64,000 bases of DNA, from positions 83,771-147,770 of the forward strand of contig CALXRL010000094.1 in assembly GCA_944390735.1 (NCBI GenBank), written 5' to 3'. Positions 9,765 through 18,717 of this stretch are shown piece by piece. Origin of the DNA: an uncultured Victivallales bacterium. GTDB lineage: Bacteria; Verrucomicrobiota; Lentisphaeria; Victivallales; UBA1829. The translations under genes and the position numbers were made by a program. Position 1 is the stretch's first letter, and the number at the start of each line of letters is the position of its first letter. A model generated the notes under the pieces. The model saw only the letters and a list, made by a program, of their open reading frames with translations, had not been told where the DNA came from and did not search any database.

Positions 9765-10408
9765 CCTTGAGTTCTCCTTTTCTTGTTCAGCTCCTGAATC
9801 TCTTTTTGAATTTCGATTTTTCTGCGCTGGATGTTTTTCACTTTCATAGCCGTGAGTTCTCTGGCGGGAACCTTGACCGGCTTTTTCAGCGTTTGTTCAA
9901 GCTGTTTTACAGCAGTTTCATATTCTTTTCTGGCGTTCAGGTACCGGTCGTTGTCCTGTGTTGTGAATGCGCGGTCCATTTCCGCAAGAGAAGGGGCAAG
10001 AAGCAGCAGGTCCTGTCCGATCTTCCGGTACCAGGATCGACGGTTTCCACTGACCTCTTCCAGATCCGGATGCCGGACCATCTGCTGAAACGTCTGCGCA
10101 ATCATGCGCAGATGAGAGGCTCCCACCCTGGTCCGGGAGGTATCCCGGATGGAATCCGGAAACTCCTTTTTGATAAAAACGTTCTGAATTCTGTTGATCG
10201 CATTGTTCACCTGAGCAGGAGTCAGTTCAGATGTTCTGGGATCCCGGTTCAAAAGATAACGCATTCTGTCCAGATACGCGTTTTGTGCGGACGCATTTGT
10301 CTGGGATTTCGGCTTTCCCGTGCTCTTTTTCGTCTCCTGTGCGGTCAGTTCATGACAGGCAAAAGGAAAAAGAACAAGAAGGAAACAAGAGAGTGTTTTA
10401 GTCCACAT
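9761..10408 (-). CDS. Secreted helical protein of unknown function inside the Verru_Chthon cassette
   Basis: I do not recognise this 215-residue protein. It has a signal peptide (hydrophobic residues 5-22 ending near ELTAQE), then a low-complexity lysine/serine stretch, then a helical charged body and a strongly basic C-terminus rich in K, R, Q and E. It overlaps the large cassette A gene by 11 bp upstream and the cassette D gene by 4 bp downstream. It is therefore co-translated with them and is probably an exported accessory or substrate of that system. Confidence 0.7.
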   Translation of the reverse strand: MWTKTLSCFLLVLFPFACHELTAQETKKSTGKPKSQTNASAQNAYLDRMRYLLNRDPRTSELTPAQVNNAINRIQNVFIKKEFPDSIRDTSRTRVGASHLRMIAQTFQQMVRHPDLEEVSGNRRSWYRKIGQDLLLLAPSLAEMDRAFTTQDNDRYLNARKEYETAVKQLEQTLKKPVKVPARELTAMKVKNIQRRKIEIQKEIQELNKKRRTQG

Positions 10409-13373
10409 ATTCGAACCTCACGATTTTCCATGTTCTGGAATTGTAATCCCGGTCCAGAACGGCAAAGACTTTCTGTTCTGCGAGAATCTGATCCGCTCCG
10501 TTGTCATACGTCCCTTTCTGTGTGTCGATTGAGCCGGAGAGGGTCGGTGCATTCGTCATTTCATTGGAAGGACTCGTGCTCACTTCGGGATATTGATATC
10601 CGGCGGAATACAGTCCGATTCCCTTTTTCGCGTTTTCCGAGAAAGTTCCGCTCTGGTTCCAGTCCCTGTAGGCCGTGGTTTTCGCGGGAGCAACAGGACC
10701 GAGATCCCTGATGACCTGAACCAGTCCGATCACATAAATTCTTCTGGGCAGCCATGTCTGTTCAGCGTCCAGCAGCATAACGGTTTTGAGGAAGAGTTCT
10801 TCCTGTCCGGCATCATCCTTCTGCTTGTTTTTGAACGCCTCTTTGACATTGGCATCGGAGAGGATTTCCGAACGGAACGCAAAATACCGTTTTGTGATGT
10901 CCCCGGTATTCTTCTTATTGAAGAGTGCCGTGGCAAGCGCGCTTTTGACTCCGAAAAGATCATTTGTCACTTCCACATCGGATGGGGTAAGGAGGAGTTT
11001 GCTGCCGGTTTCGGTCAGCGCCGTATCCTTGGAGCCTCCATCGCTTTCGGCAACGGTGGTGACGTTTTTCAGCAGCGCGTCAATGATGCGCATATTTTTC
11101 CCCGGGGTTCCGTCGATGGTTCCGGATAATTCATTGATATTGATTTTCCCGTACTGCACCGTTTCATCCGTGAATTTGATCTGGTCCAGAAGATTGGCGT
11201 CGCCTTTGTCGTAGGAGGTTCCGCCAAGTCCTTCCCGCAGGGAGTCGTTGTAGGTCAGAAGGTTGAGGGTCCTCCAGGGTTCGCCCCTGTGAATGGCTCC
11301 CAGTTCCCAAGGAGTTTTCATTGCTTTCTGCGGCAAATAGGTCGGTGCGCTGAGGGGGGCGTAGGCATCCTCGGAATTCTTGTAGATATCCTTATAGGCG
11401 GTGTCGGAGCCGGAGGCAACCGCATCCTTGGTATTGGTTACGTTGGGCGTTTCAGCGGTGGCCCAGAATCCGCCGTCGGTCAGTTTGACCGAACGGTTCC
11501 AGGCCGAGGAGGGAAGATTGTGACGGGGATCCGAGACACGATAGGCAATGGTCGCCGGATTCCCGCTGAATGTATCCGTTGCTGTGATTTCCTGTTTTAC
11601 CGGTGTGGTGGGATCTTCGACTTTTCCGGTCGTGTCGTTGGCATCAATGACGGCAAAGTCAATTCCCGTGCTGGTCGATTCTCCTACGGAATTCAACGAC
11701 ACTTTCTGCGGTTTGAAGACAATGTTTTTGATCTCATAATAAAGCGGTTTCAGCACGTTGTCTGCGTCCACGAATGAGAACTCTCCGATCTGCGCTTCAA
11801 ACGTGAACGGTTTCAGGGAAAGAAGTTTTGCTCTGTAGGCCTCCGGTCCCTTGCTGCTGGATTCCAGGGTTACGACCTGGAATCCATTGGCTTTTCCCGT
11901 GTCGCTCAGTTTCATGTCCAGCGTTTTGACAACGGCGGCGGATTCCGTGTTTTCCTGATAGAGATTCAGAGTGAACGTGAGATCGCCATTCAGTGTGGCC
12001 GTCAGAGTTTCATCCGTCAATCCTTCATACATGTTGATGATTTCCACAATCGGCGTAGCCGTTACGGAAATATGATAGGTATGAGTGAAATTTGTGGTGT
12101 CTGCAATCGGCGTAACTTCCTGAGTGGCATCCAGTTTGATGTCCACACCGATTCCCGAAATGTAGGAGGTCTTTTTCAGGCCGGTGTATTCCGGAGCGGT
12201 GTTGCTTTCGACAGCTTTTGACCAGTCCGCATCTGTCAGATTGGAGGTCGGCTCCGTGCTTTCCGTAAAGAAATCCACGATATTGGCCGCGATCTGCTTG
12301 TTCTGATTCGGATTGTCCGCGGGATTTTCAAATTTTGCAAGCCAGGGCAGGGAGTTGTCCGTCACTTTTTCCGCGGTGTATTCCTTGATCAACCCCTCGT
12401 TGATCATTCGGTTTACCAGATTCTGGCGATCTGTGAGAGACGGTTTGGAGCCTTCCCAGTCCTTGAAAATCTTGTAGATATTGAACCGGTGATATTGTTT
12501 CGTCCGGTCCGTTTGCGAAACAAAGAGTTCCGGAAATTTTCGAGTTCCTTCACTGAAGGCATCATTGACAATCACACTGGAAAAATTTTTCAATTTTTCT
12601 TCAAGCTGGGTCGCGGTGGTGGCCGTTTTGTTGACGAAAGGATCCAGCTGTTCGTAGCTGGAGAAGGTCTGATTTTCCAGTTTCCCAATCTCGGCATTGA
12701 AGGTGGAGGCATAAGCGGTCGGGGAAGCTATGGCGTTCCAGAGAATATTCGGATTGAGTTCTTCCGGAACAAGGCCGGCTCGCTGATAATCAGTTGCTGT
12801 TCCCGGAGTTCTCTTTTCGGTGGCCCCTTCCTTCAGGGGCTCTTTCCGGGCAAACACCATCGTGGACAGATCGGCAAGAGGACGATCCGCTGCGATGACC
12901 ATATAGGCATATCGACCTACAATTTCATTGTCGGCATCTGTATTTTTAATATACTGCCATGTGGGATTGGCATTTGTGTCGTAGGCAAAAGCGCCCTGAT
13001 AATCCACATTGAAGAGAGCCGATTCTATGGAACTTCCGGAAAGTCCCAGTCTCCACAAATGATCGAAATGTTTGTCGGGGCCGGAGGAGAAGAAACGATG
13101 GAGATTCTGCGGTTTGATGGTAAATCCATCCGTGGGGGAGCTTGGATTGATATATTCGGCTGAGGCAAAACGGATCCTGTCAATCAACGACTTTGCATAA
13201 TTCTTTGCAAACTGCTGATGAATGTTGTTTTCCGCAATGGTCTTGTTTGTCATGGAAACCGAGGCAAATGTGAGGGCCAGCACCGTCATCAGACCGAGAA
13301 CTCCTAAAGAAAAGAGCAGGGCAACCCCTTTTTCCTTCGAACGGCATATTTTTCTTGACTGTTGCTGTTTCAT
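10398..13373 (-). CDS. Verru_Chthon cassette protein A-like (giant GspK/PilX-like envelope protein)
   Basis: At 991 residues with an N-terminal segment KGVALLFSLGVLGLMTVLAL, this fits the large A component of the Verru_Chthon cassette, which carries a PilX/GspK-like leader and a very long beta-rich exported region. The long body is rich in Thr, Asp, Asn and Ser with no catalytic motif that I can see. It is preceded by cassette C- and B-like pseudopilins and followed by the unknown secreted protein and cassette D. Its length and position suggest the tip or a surface-exposed part of the pseudopilus; that is inference. Confidence 0.8.
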   Translation of the reverse strand: MKQQQSRKICRSKEKGVALLFSLGVLGLMTVLALTFASVSMTNKTIAENNIHQQFAKNYAKSLIDRIRFASAEYINPSSPTDGFTIKPQNLHRFFSSGPDKHFDHLWRLGLSGSSIESALFNVDYQGAFAYDTNANPTWQYIKNTDADNEIVGRYAYMVIAADRPLADLSTMVFARKEPLKEGATEKRTPGTATDYQRAGLVPEELNPNILWNAIASPTAYASTFNAEIGKLENQTFSSYEQLDPFVNKTATTATQLEEKLKNFSSVIVNDAFSEGTRKFPELFVSQTDRTKQYHRFNIYKIFKDWEGSKPSLTDRQNLVNRMINEGLIKEYTAEKVTDNSLPWLAKFENPADNPNQNKQIAANIVDFFTESTEPTSNLTDADWSKAVESNTAPEYTGLKKTSYISGIGVDIKLDATQEVTPIADTTNFTHTYHISVTATPIVEIINMYEGLTDETLTATLNGDLTFTLNLYQENTESAAVVKTLDMKLSDTGKANGFQVVTLESSSKGPEAYRAKLLSLKPFTFEAQIGEFSFVDADNVLKPLYYEIKNIVFKPQKVSLNSVGESTSTGIDFAVIDANDTTGKVEDPTTPVKQEITATDTFSGNPATIAYRVSDPRHNLPSSAWNRSVKLTDGGFWATAETPNVTNTKDAVASGSDTAYKDIYKNSEDAYAPLSAPTYLPQKAMKTPWELGAIHRGEPWRTLNLLTYNDSLREGLGGTSYDKGDANLLDQIKFTDETVQYGKININELSGTIDGTPGKNMRIIDALLKNVTTVAESDGGSKDTALTETGSKLLLTPSDVEVTNDLFGVKSALATALFNKKNTGDITKRYFAFRSEILSDANVKEAFKNKQKDDAGQEELFLKTVMLLDAEQTWLPRRIYVIGLVQVIRDLGPVAPAKTTAYRDWNQSGTFSENAKKGIGLYSAGYQYPEVSTSPSNEMTNAPTLSGSIDTQKGTYDNGADQILAEQKVFAVLDRDYNSRTWKIVRFEYVD

Positions 13374-13400
13374 GGTCGTTCCTTGTCATATTCTGAATTT

Positions 13401-14183
13401 TTATTGGATCTGGGCAGGAGTAAACTGCTGATTGCGATCCGGGAAGATAATCCGGCGGAACTCTTTGGCAATGAGATCTTTATCTTCATCGGACGCCTTC
13501 TTGTACTGTTGTCTGGCTGCGGTGTTGTCATCCAGAATCTGAACAGAAACCTGCAGGGAGTTCGGGAGTTTTGTCAATTTATCCTGATAGGGGGGATTGA
13601 CTCCTTTGTAAAGGACTGACAAATTGAATTTGACAATGTTGTCCATCAGGATTCCCTTCTGCTTCCTGGTGGAATTGTTCGCATAGGGATTCGTTTTATT
13701 GGTTTCGAAATCCCATTCCGAGTTTTTGGAGTTGTAATCTTTGAAATCGTCTGAAGTAATGTAATATTCCAGCTGATAGAGGTCGACTCCGTCTTTGGGG
13801 GAGTCTTCCATTTTTGTCAGGACATATTCCACTTCCACATTTTTGGAGAGCTGGTTGCTTTCCGTCAGCGAAGATTTCGTAGTGGCAAACCAGAGGGTTC
13901 TTCCATTCATGTCGGCCGTCTGGTCATAGTAGAAGGACGGACCGTCGAAGTCATTGATGTAGATGGCGGATTGTAGATCGGTTGTCAGAAGATCCAGGGC
14001 GGTTCTCGCCATTTCAGCGGCGTCTGATTTCTGAGCCGTTCTTCTCCAGACATCCTGTGTCGCGGAAAAGATCTGCATGAGGATCAGCATCAGGATGGCG
14101 AAGATGGACATTGCGACAATCAGCTCCACGATTGTGAAGGGAGCTTTTCTTCTTCCGGCAAACAGTTCAGCTTTTCGTTTCAT
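13401..14183 (-). CDS. Verru_Chthon cassette protein C-like pseudopilin
   Basis: The leader APFTIVELIVAMSIFAILML is a prepilin cleavage site and helix of the GspJ type. It is followed by a 230-residue globular region with the mid-protein pattern seen in J-like minor pseudopilins. The open frame extends 85 codons further upstream, but the ATG at 14183 places a short basic stretch directly before the leader. It also follows the preceding gene by 11 bp, so I chose it. The gene is third from last in the cassette operon and sits just upstream of the 991-residue A protein. Confidence 0.8.
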   Translation of the reverse strand: MKRKAELFAGRRKAPFTIVELIVAMSIFAILMLILMQIFSATQDVWRRTAQKSDAAEMARTALDLLTTDLQSAIYINDFDGPSFYYDQTADMNGRTLWFATTKSSLTESNQLSKNVEVEYVLTKMEDSPKDGVDLYQLEYYITSDDFKDYNSKNSEWDFETNKTNPYANNSTRKQKGILMDNIVKFNLSVLYKGVNPPYQDKLTKLPNSLQVSVQILDDNTAARQQYKKASDEDKDLIAKEFRRIIFPDRNQQFTPAQIQ

Positions 14184-14194
14184 GATCTCACGCT

Positions 14195-14716
14195 TCAGTT
14201 GAAAAAGTCTATGACTTCCAGACGTTTCTGTCTGTTCTCGTATGCTGCATTGATCGGCCAGCTCGTTTCCACGAAGATCCGGACAGCGTTTGTATTGGGG
14301 ACTGAAACATAGTTGTCCGTTTGTCCGAGAAACAGATCCGTCACCTGTTCCTGCCAGACCAGCGCCTGCACCTGGGATGAGGCGTCGGAGTTGCTCAGCA
14401 TAAAGACACCGTTCGTCGAATATTTGAAAATCTTCCAATCCTTGATATTATTGTTGTAATCGTTCGTGGATTCACCGAGACTTCCCAGGGAGTTCGTATT
14501 CGGTTTGGTGTTTGGAATATTCATTCCGGAATAGTCAAAGTTGATGAGAGCAACCATCTTGGACATCGCTTCTTCTGCAAAGGCGTCCGCGGCAACGTCC
14601 CGGTTCGCATTGAGGGATGGCGGCAGAAGCGCCATGACTCCGGTTACTCCAATGGCAACCACTCCGATCGCAAGAACGATCTCGACCATGTTGAATCTGT
14701 GCAGAATTTTACGCAT
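14195..14716 (-). CDS. Verru_Chthon cassette protein B-like pseudopilin
   Basis: This 173-residue protein has the prepilin helix FNMVEIVLAIGVVAIGVTGV with the conserved Glu, resembling GspI/PilV-like proteins. The phenylalanine/asparagine at the leader junction is less canonical than in its neighbours. An ATG at 14734 in the same frame is possible, but the one at 14716 has a GGAG site at the right distance. It is the first gene of the cassette operon, downstream of the promoter at 14737-14766. Confidence 0.78.
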   Translation of the reverse strand: MRKILHRFNMVEIVLAIGVVAIGVTGVMALLPPSLNANRDVAADAFAEEAMSKMVALINFDYSGMNIPNTKPNTNSLGSLGESTNDYNNNIKDWKIFKYSTNGVFMLSNSDASSQVQALVWQEQVTDLFLGQTDNYVSVPNTNAVRIFVETSWPINAAYENRQKRLEVIDFFN

Positions 14717-14736
14717 AAGTATATCTCCTGCCATAT

Positions 14737-14766
14737 CTTATACAACGGTTTTCTGAAAAAGTCCAA
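14737..14766 (-). promoter_or_regulatory. Promoter of the Verru_Chthon cassette operon
   Basis: On the minus strand TTGGAC (14761-14766) and TATAAG (14737-14742) are 18 bp apart. They sit about 20 bp upstream of the first start codon, so the leader is short. Confidence 0.55.
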
Positions 14767-14887
14767 CCCGTTTTTCAGGAAAATGAAAAAAAAATCATTT
14801 TTTTCTCGCTTTCCACGATTTCCCGCCCCGTTTCAGAGATGATCCCCTCTTTTCTTTTCCCGGAAAACGGGGCGCGTCAGCAGGTTT

Positions 14888-15514
14888 TCAGGTGCGGGAT
14901 GGCTGCGGTGTACCTCCATTTTTTCCATTCCGGAGGGGGGAAGGCGTCCGGCGGAGCGTTTTCCGTTCCTCCTGCAGTTCCTTCAGCGAAAGTCTCAGCC
15001 ATTTCAGAAGCGTCTGACTGCTCATCATGCTGTACCGGAAAATCTGATGCAGGGAGAGACGATGCGTCCAGTCTTCCGCACTGCCGCCGACAGGTTCCCT
15101 GCTCTCCTTTTTCAGACAATCCGAAAAAATCCGGTTCTGCTGCTTCACCGACCGGTAATAACGGTTCAGAAGAAGAATCCGGTCATCCAGAGTGAGACTC
15201 CCGCTGAAAAAACACTGCATGACAATCGGATTTTTCATCCGGTACGTCGAATAGTCTTCCTGTTTCAGCCAGCGGATCAGCTCCCTGCTGCCTTCCGGGG
15301 TGAGTTCGTAGACTTTCTTGTCCCGCTTTTTCCCCGGACAGATCTCCTTGACCGCGATCCAGCCCCGACTTTCCAGCGTTTTCAGCGCCTTGTAGATCTG
15401 CGGATGTTCCGCCGTCCAGAATCGCGCTCCCGTTGTGTCCAGCTGCTTCTTCAGGTCGTACCCCGTTGCGGGCTTGTGGGAAAGAAATCCCAGTATTCCG
15501 TGTTCCAGCGTCAT
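14888..15514 (-). CDS. PadR-family transcription regulator
   Basis: Residues 1-85 form the PadR winged helix: it opens with LEHGILGFLSHKPATGYDLK and continues with a KALKTLESRGWIAV recognition helix and a wing ending VYELTPEG. The C-terminal 110 residues are the helical dimerisation part. Total length is 208. The start at 15514 carries a GGAGG site, while the frame open further upstream has no site or PadR homology. No drug pump or phenolic-acid gene is adjacent, so the signal and targets are unknown. Confidence 0.88.
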   Translation of the reverse strand: MTLEHGILGFLSHKPATGYDLKKQLDTTGARFWTAEHPQIYKALKTLESRGWIAVKEICPGKKRDKKVYELTPEGSRELIRWLKQEDYSTYRMKNPIVMQCFFSGSLTLDDRILLLNRYYRSVKQQNRIFSDCLKKESREPVGGSAEDWTHRLSLHQIFRYSMMSSQTLLKWLRLSLKELQEERKTLRRTPSPLRNGKNGGTPQPSRT

Positions 15515-15892
15515 CGCATTGCCTCCGTTTTTCTTTGTTGATTTCCACTTTCGGCGGTACTGCTCTCCCCTGGAACCTTCTCCGCGATCCAGCCGCGAAG
15601 CCAGTCCTTTGCTCTCCTGCCAATCCCCTTTGCATGCTCTTCTTATACAAGGTATCACGAGAGATGAAAAAGTCAATCGGAAATGAAAAAAATCTTTTAC
15701 AAATAAATCCATTTCCGTTCAGAATCGCCTTCTCCTGTTCAGTTCTCGTTTTTTGTACCTGTTTTTTTTCAGGATCGATTCCTGATTTTTTGGAGGATAT
15801 TTTTTGTTGTGCAATATTTTTTTTGACAAATTAGGTCGGAAAATGTTCCTCGTTCCGGAGCGGAGTTCCTCCGAAAACAGGATGAAAAATCG
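15515..15892. other. Gene-free AT-rich region upstream of the PadR gene
   Basis: This stretch contains the PadR promoter and dyad near 15645-15676 and about 130 bp of probable 5' leader. The rest is T-rich sequence with no supportable ORF. A lone TTGACA-like box near 15817 has no matching -10 element. Confidence 0.6.
15645..15676 (-). promoter_or_regulatory. Promoter of the PadR gene with a small dyad over the -10 box
   Basis: On the minus strand TTGACT (15671-15676) and TACCTT (15649-15654) are 16 bp apart. An ATAC-N3-GTAT dyad (15645-15655) overlaps the -10. PadR proteins often bind such ATAC/GTAT half-sites, so autorepression is plausible. Confidence 0.45.
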
Positions 15893-15925
15893 AAAAAAAA
15901 TCCCTCTCCGGAGTACGGGGAGGGA
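15893..15925 (-). terminator. Terminator of the yicC-cysE-yggS operon
   Basis: Read on the minus strand, a stem TCCCTCCCCG / CGGAGAGGGA, with one G-T pair and a 5-base loop, is followed by eight T residues. It lies about 95 bp past the yggS stop. Confidence 0.8.
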
Positions 15926-16018
15926 GAATGAATCGCTGTAAAGTTTCCATGCGGCCGGAAACTGGAATGCCGCATGAAAAGAGGGGAACAGAGAGGCGGA
16001 AAGATGCGGACGAGTCCG

Positions 16019-16711
16019 TCAGAGCCGGGGGCGACCGCCGAAAATGGCAGTCCCGATCCGGACAATGGTCGCGCCCTCCTCAATGGCCGCAGGGAAATCC
16101 TGACTCATTCCCATGGAGAGTTCCGGCAGCGGAACGTCAAATTCGCGAGCCAGCCGGTCGCGGAACTCCCGCAACCCCGCAAAGGTTTTATGCAGAACGG
16201 CTTTCTCCGCGCCCAGCGGCGCCATGGTCATGAGCCCGAGCATTTTCACATGATGCAGGGAAAGGGCGAGTTCCGTGATCTCCCGGAGCGAATCATAGCC
16301 GAAGATTCCGAACTTGGATTCCTCTCCGGAGACGTTGACTTCCAGAAGAATCTTCTGAATTTTATCGTTTTTTTCCGCCGCCGCGTCGATTTTATTCAGC
16401 AGTTTGATGGAATCGACGGAATGAATGCAGTCCGCAAGGGCGACCGCTTTTTCCGCCTTGTTCGATTGCAGATGTCCGATCAGATGCCAGATCATGCCCG
16501 GAAGAGCGGCGGGCACTTTGGTTTCCAGTTCCTGGACGCGGTTTTCGCCGAACGCGCATTGTCCGGCGGCAAAGGCCTCCCGGATGTCTTCGATCGGAAA
16601 GGTTTTGGAGACGGCCAGAAGTTTGACCGTTTCCGGATTGCGTCCGGCGGTCCGGGCGGCTTCCTCAATCTGCTGTTTCACACGCGCAAGATGTTCCGCA
16701 ATGACGCTCAT
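16019..16711 (-). CDS. yggS: YggS/PROSC-family pyridoxal phosphate homeostasis protein
   Basis: This is a single-domain TIM-barrel PLP carrier that buffers free pyridoxal phosphate in the cytoplasm. At 230 residues it matches the family. The PLP-binding lysine is K36 in LLAVSKTFP. The motifs FGENRVQE, WHLIGHLQSNK, SMGMSQDF and the C-terminal RIGTAIFG are all present. The start overlaps the cysE stop by 4 bp (ATGA), so the two are translationally coupled. That fits the PLP dependence of cysteine synthesis. Confidence 0.94.
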   Translation of the reverse strand: MSVIAEHLARVKQQIEEAARTAGRNPETVKLLAVSKTFPIEDIREAFAAGQCAFGENRVQELETKVPAALPGMIWHLIGHLQSNKAEKAVALADCIHSVDSIKLLNKIDAAAEKNDKIQKILLEVNVSGEESKFGIFGYDSLREITELALSLHHVKMLGLMTMAPLGAEKAVLHKTFAGLREFRDRLAREFDVPLPELSMGMSQDFPAAIEEGATIVRIGTAIFGGRPRL

Positions 16712-17655
16712 GACTGTTTCCTTTCCGGTTTTTTGATGGTGAGCTCCGGATCGGCAATCCGGATTTTGGTTCCCGGCGGGACGCTTTCCGTCAGCCAGAC
16801 ATTGCCGCCGACGACGGAGTTGGCTCCGATGGTGATGTCTCCGAGAATCGTCGCTCCCGCATAGATCGTCACTCCGTCCTCAATATTCGGATGGCGCTTC
16901 GCTCCCTTGATGATCTTTCCGCACGCGTCCTTCGGGAAGGAGTGCGCGCCCAGCGTGACCCCCTGATAGATTTTTACGTTCGAGCCGATGGTCGCCGTTT
17001 CTCCGATGACAACCCCGGTTCCGTGGTCGATAAAGACCCCTTCGCCGATTTTCGCGCCGGGGTGAATGTCAATGGCCGTGATTCTGTGCGCATATTCCGT
17101 CATGATGCGCGGGATCAGCGGAATCTTCTCCTCGTAGAGAATGTGGGCAAGACGCTGAATGGTGATGGCCTTGACTCCCGGATAACTGAGAATGATTTCA
17201 TCAAGCGAGCGCGCCGCCGGATCGCCGTCAAGCGCCGCCTGAATGTCCTTCTTGATGACCGCGCGGAGCTTCGGAAGACTCCGGAGAAGTTTTTCCGTGG
17301 CGGCGCGCGAACGCTGAAGACATTTGCAGTCGTCGCAGGATTCGGTCAGCATGCAGTGGTACTTGCAGGCGCGATGAATGACGTCGTTCAGCTCAATGTA
17401 AAGCGAGGAGACCGTTTCGCCCACCGAGAACTTCAGCGTTTCCATCGAATAGGCCTCGCGCTGCGCGAATCCCGGAAAAATGAGTTCCAGAAGTTTGGCG
17501 AGAATGGAAAGCACCTCCGTCTCCCTGGGCAGATTGTAGCCTTCGTTGTGATTGACGCCGATGCCGTCCTGATATGAGGCGGAGATTTCCGCTGTGACGG
17601 CGTCGATGAAGTTCGCCGCGTCCGCGGACGCGCGTCGGCCCGTGCATTGTTTCAT
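16708..17655 (-). CDS. cysE: Serine O-acetyltransferase
   Basis: Acetylates serine for cysteine synthesis. The N-terminal 170 residues are helical, and the C-terminal part is a left-handed beta-helix with hexapeptide repeats: HPGAKIGEGVFIDHGTGVVI, then repeats around GVTLGAHSF and NSVVGGNVW. At 315 residues it is longer than enterobacterial CysE (about 273) and resembles the extended EpsC/SAT forms of anaerobes. It sits between yicC (19 bp upstream) and yggS (4-bp overlap). A CKYHCMLTESCDDCKCLQ cysteine cluster in the N-terminal part is unusual. Confidence 0.92.
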   Translation of the reverse strand: MKQCTGRRASADAANFIDAVTAEISASYQDGIGVNHNEGYNLPRETEVLSILAKLLELIFPGFAQREAYSMETLKFSVGETVSSLYIELNDVIHRACKYHCMLTESCDDCKCLQRSRAATEKLLRSLPKLRAVIKKDIQAALDGDPAARSLDEIILSYPGVKAITIQRLAHILYEEKIPLIPRIMTEYAHRITAIDIHPGAKIGEGVFIDHGTGVVIGETATIGSNVKIYQGVTLGAHSFPKDACGKIIKGAKRHPNIEDGVTIYAGATILGDITIGANSVVGGNVWLTESVPPGTKIRIADPELTIKKPERKQS

Positions 17656-17674
17656 CTGCTTTCCTCCGTAAAAA

Positions 17675-18556
17675 TTATTCGATGTTTTGAACCTGTTCCC
17701 GGATTTTTTCCAGTTCTGTTTTCAGAATGACGATTTTCGGTGAAATCTCGGTCGAGGCCGCTTTGTTTCCCAGCGTGTTGCACTCCCGGAAAATCTCCTG
17801 GATCATGAAGTCGAGCGATCTTCCGATGGCGGAAACCGGATCCTCCGCAATGTTCCGGAAGTTGGCAAAATGGGAGCGGAGACGGGTGATCTCTTCCGTT
17901 ACATCGAGTTTATCGCCGAAGATCACGGCTTCCCGCAGGAGACGGTCATCTCCCGCATCCGGCAGAAGTTCCAGTTCCTTGAGGCGTTTGTAGAGCTTCT
18001 GCGCCTGAAGTTCGGGCAGTTTTGCCGCCAGCGGTTCGATCTCTCCGACAATGCGTTCCATATCCGCAAGACGCGCCAGAATATCCTGTTTGAGGTTTTC
18101 TCCCTCCCGTTCACGCATTTCGACCAGACGGTCGATGGCAGCGGAAATGACCTCCTTCAGAAACGCTCCGACCGATTCTCCGGCCAGATCCGCATTTTGA
18201 ATCACGGCCGCATCCGGAATGGCAAGAATGTCGGAAATGGTGATTTCTCCGGGCAGTCCATGTTCCTGCTGGAACTTGTACGCCGCCTTCAGAAGCAGCA
18301 CGGCCCTGCTGAAATCCACGGAATGAAACTGCGTCTCATTGTGCAGAATCAGTTCGACCCGCAGGGAAATGGAGCCCCTGGCAAGCCGTTCCGCGACAAA
18401 CGTGCGCAGTTCGATTTCCAGTGGCGAAAGCTCCCTGGGAATATTGAGTTTCAGTTCAAACTGTTTTTTGTTGATGGAGGAAATTTCGACTCTGAATCCG
18501 CAGTTCAGTTCGTTGCTGTATTCTTCGGCCCGGCCGAATCCTGTCATGCTTCTCAT
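17675..18556 (-). CDS. yicC: YicC-family endoribonuclease
   Basis: The opening MRSMTGFGRAE is the diagnostic N-terminus of the YicC family, and the C-terminal DUF1732 part contains DKLDVTEEITRLRSH and LDFMIQEIFRECNTLGNKA. At 293 residues it is full length. YicC proteins are endoribonucleases implicated in small-RNA and mRNA turnover. The start at 18556, preceded by a GGAAGG site, was chosen over a longer upstream frame because the family begins exactly here. First gene of the yicC-cysE-yggS operon. Confidence 0.93.
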   Translation of the reverse strand: MRSMTGFGRAEEYSNELNCGFRVEISSINKKQFELKLNIPRELSPLEIELRTFVAERLARGSISLRVELILHNETQFHSVDFSRAVLLLKAAYKFQQEHGLPGEITISDILAIPDAAVIQNADLAGESVGAFLKEVISAAIDRLVEMREREGENLKQDILARLADMERIVGEIEPLAAKLPELQAQKLYKRLKELELLPDAGDDRLLREAVIFGDKLDVTEEITRLRSHFANFRNIAEDPVSAIGRSLDFMIQEIFRECNTLGNKAASTEISPKIVILKTELEKIREQVQNIE

Positions 18557-18587
18557 TGCTGTGCCTTCCATGCTAGACTTGTGCCGT

Positions 18588-18616
18588 ATAATAGCCCGGA
18601 AAGAGGAAAAAATCAA
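18588..18616 (-). promoter_or_regulatory. Promoter of the yicC-cysE-yggS operon
   Basis: On the minus strand TTGATT (18611-18616) and TATTAT (18588-18593) are 17 bp apart, some 32 bp upstream of the yicC start. Confidence 0.65.
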
Positions 18617-18673
18617 TCCTGTTCCGGAAGGTTTCCGGAGAAAGGTGGAACATTTCTCCCGTCCGGAAACAGA

Positions 18674-18698
18674 AAAAGCCGGCTTTCTGGGCCGGCTT
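18674..18698 (-). terminator. Terminator of the thioester-reductase-like gene
   Basis: On the minus strand an 8-bp stem AAGCCGGC / GCCGGCTT with a 6-base loop is followed by TTTTT. It lies just past the stop at 18718. Confidence 0.75.
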
Positions 18699-18717
18699 CG
18701 GATCGGTTCCCGGAGGA

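Noticed and set aside
12489..13163. Plus-strand protein opposite the cassette A gene
   Set aside because: Antisense frame with Gly/Ile-rich composition and no start signal.
15183..15650. Second reading frame upstream of and overlapping the PadR gene
   Set aside because: Out of frame with PadR, with no recognisable domain and unsupported by a ribosome-binding site.
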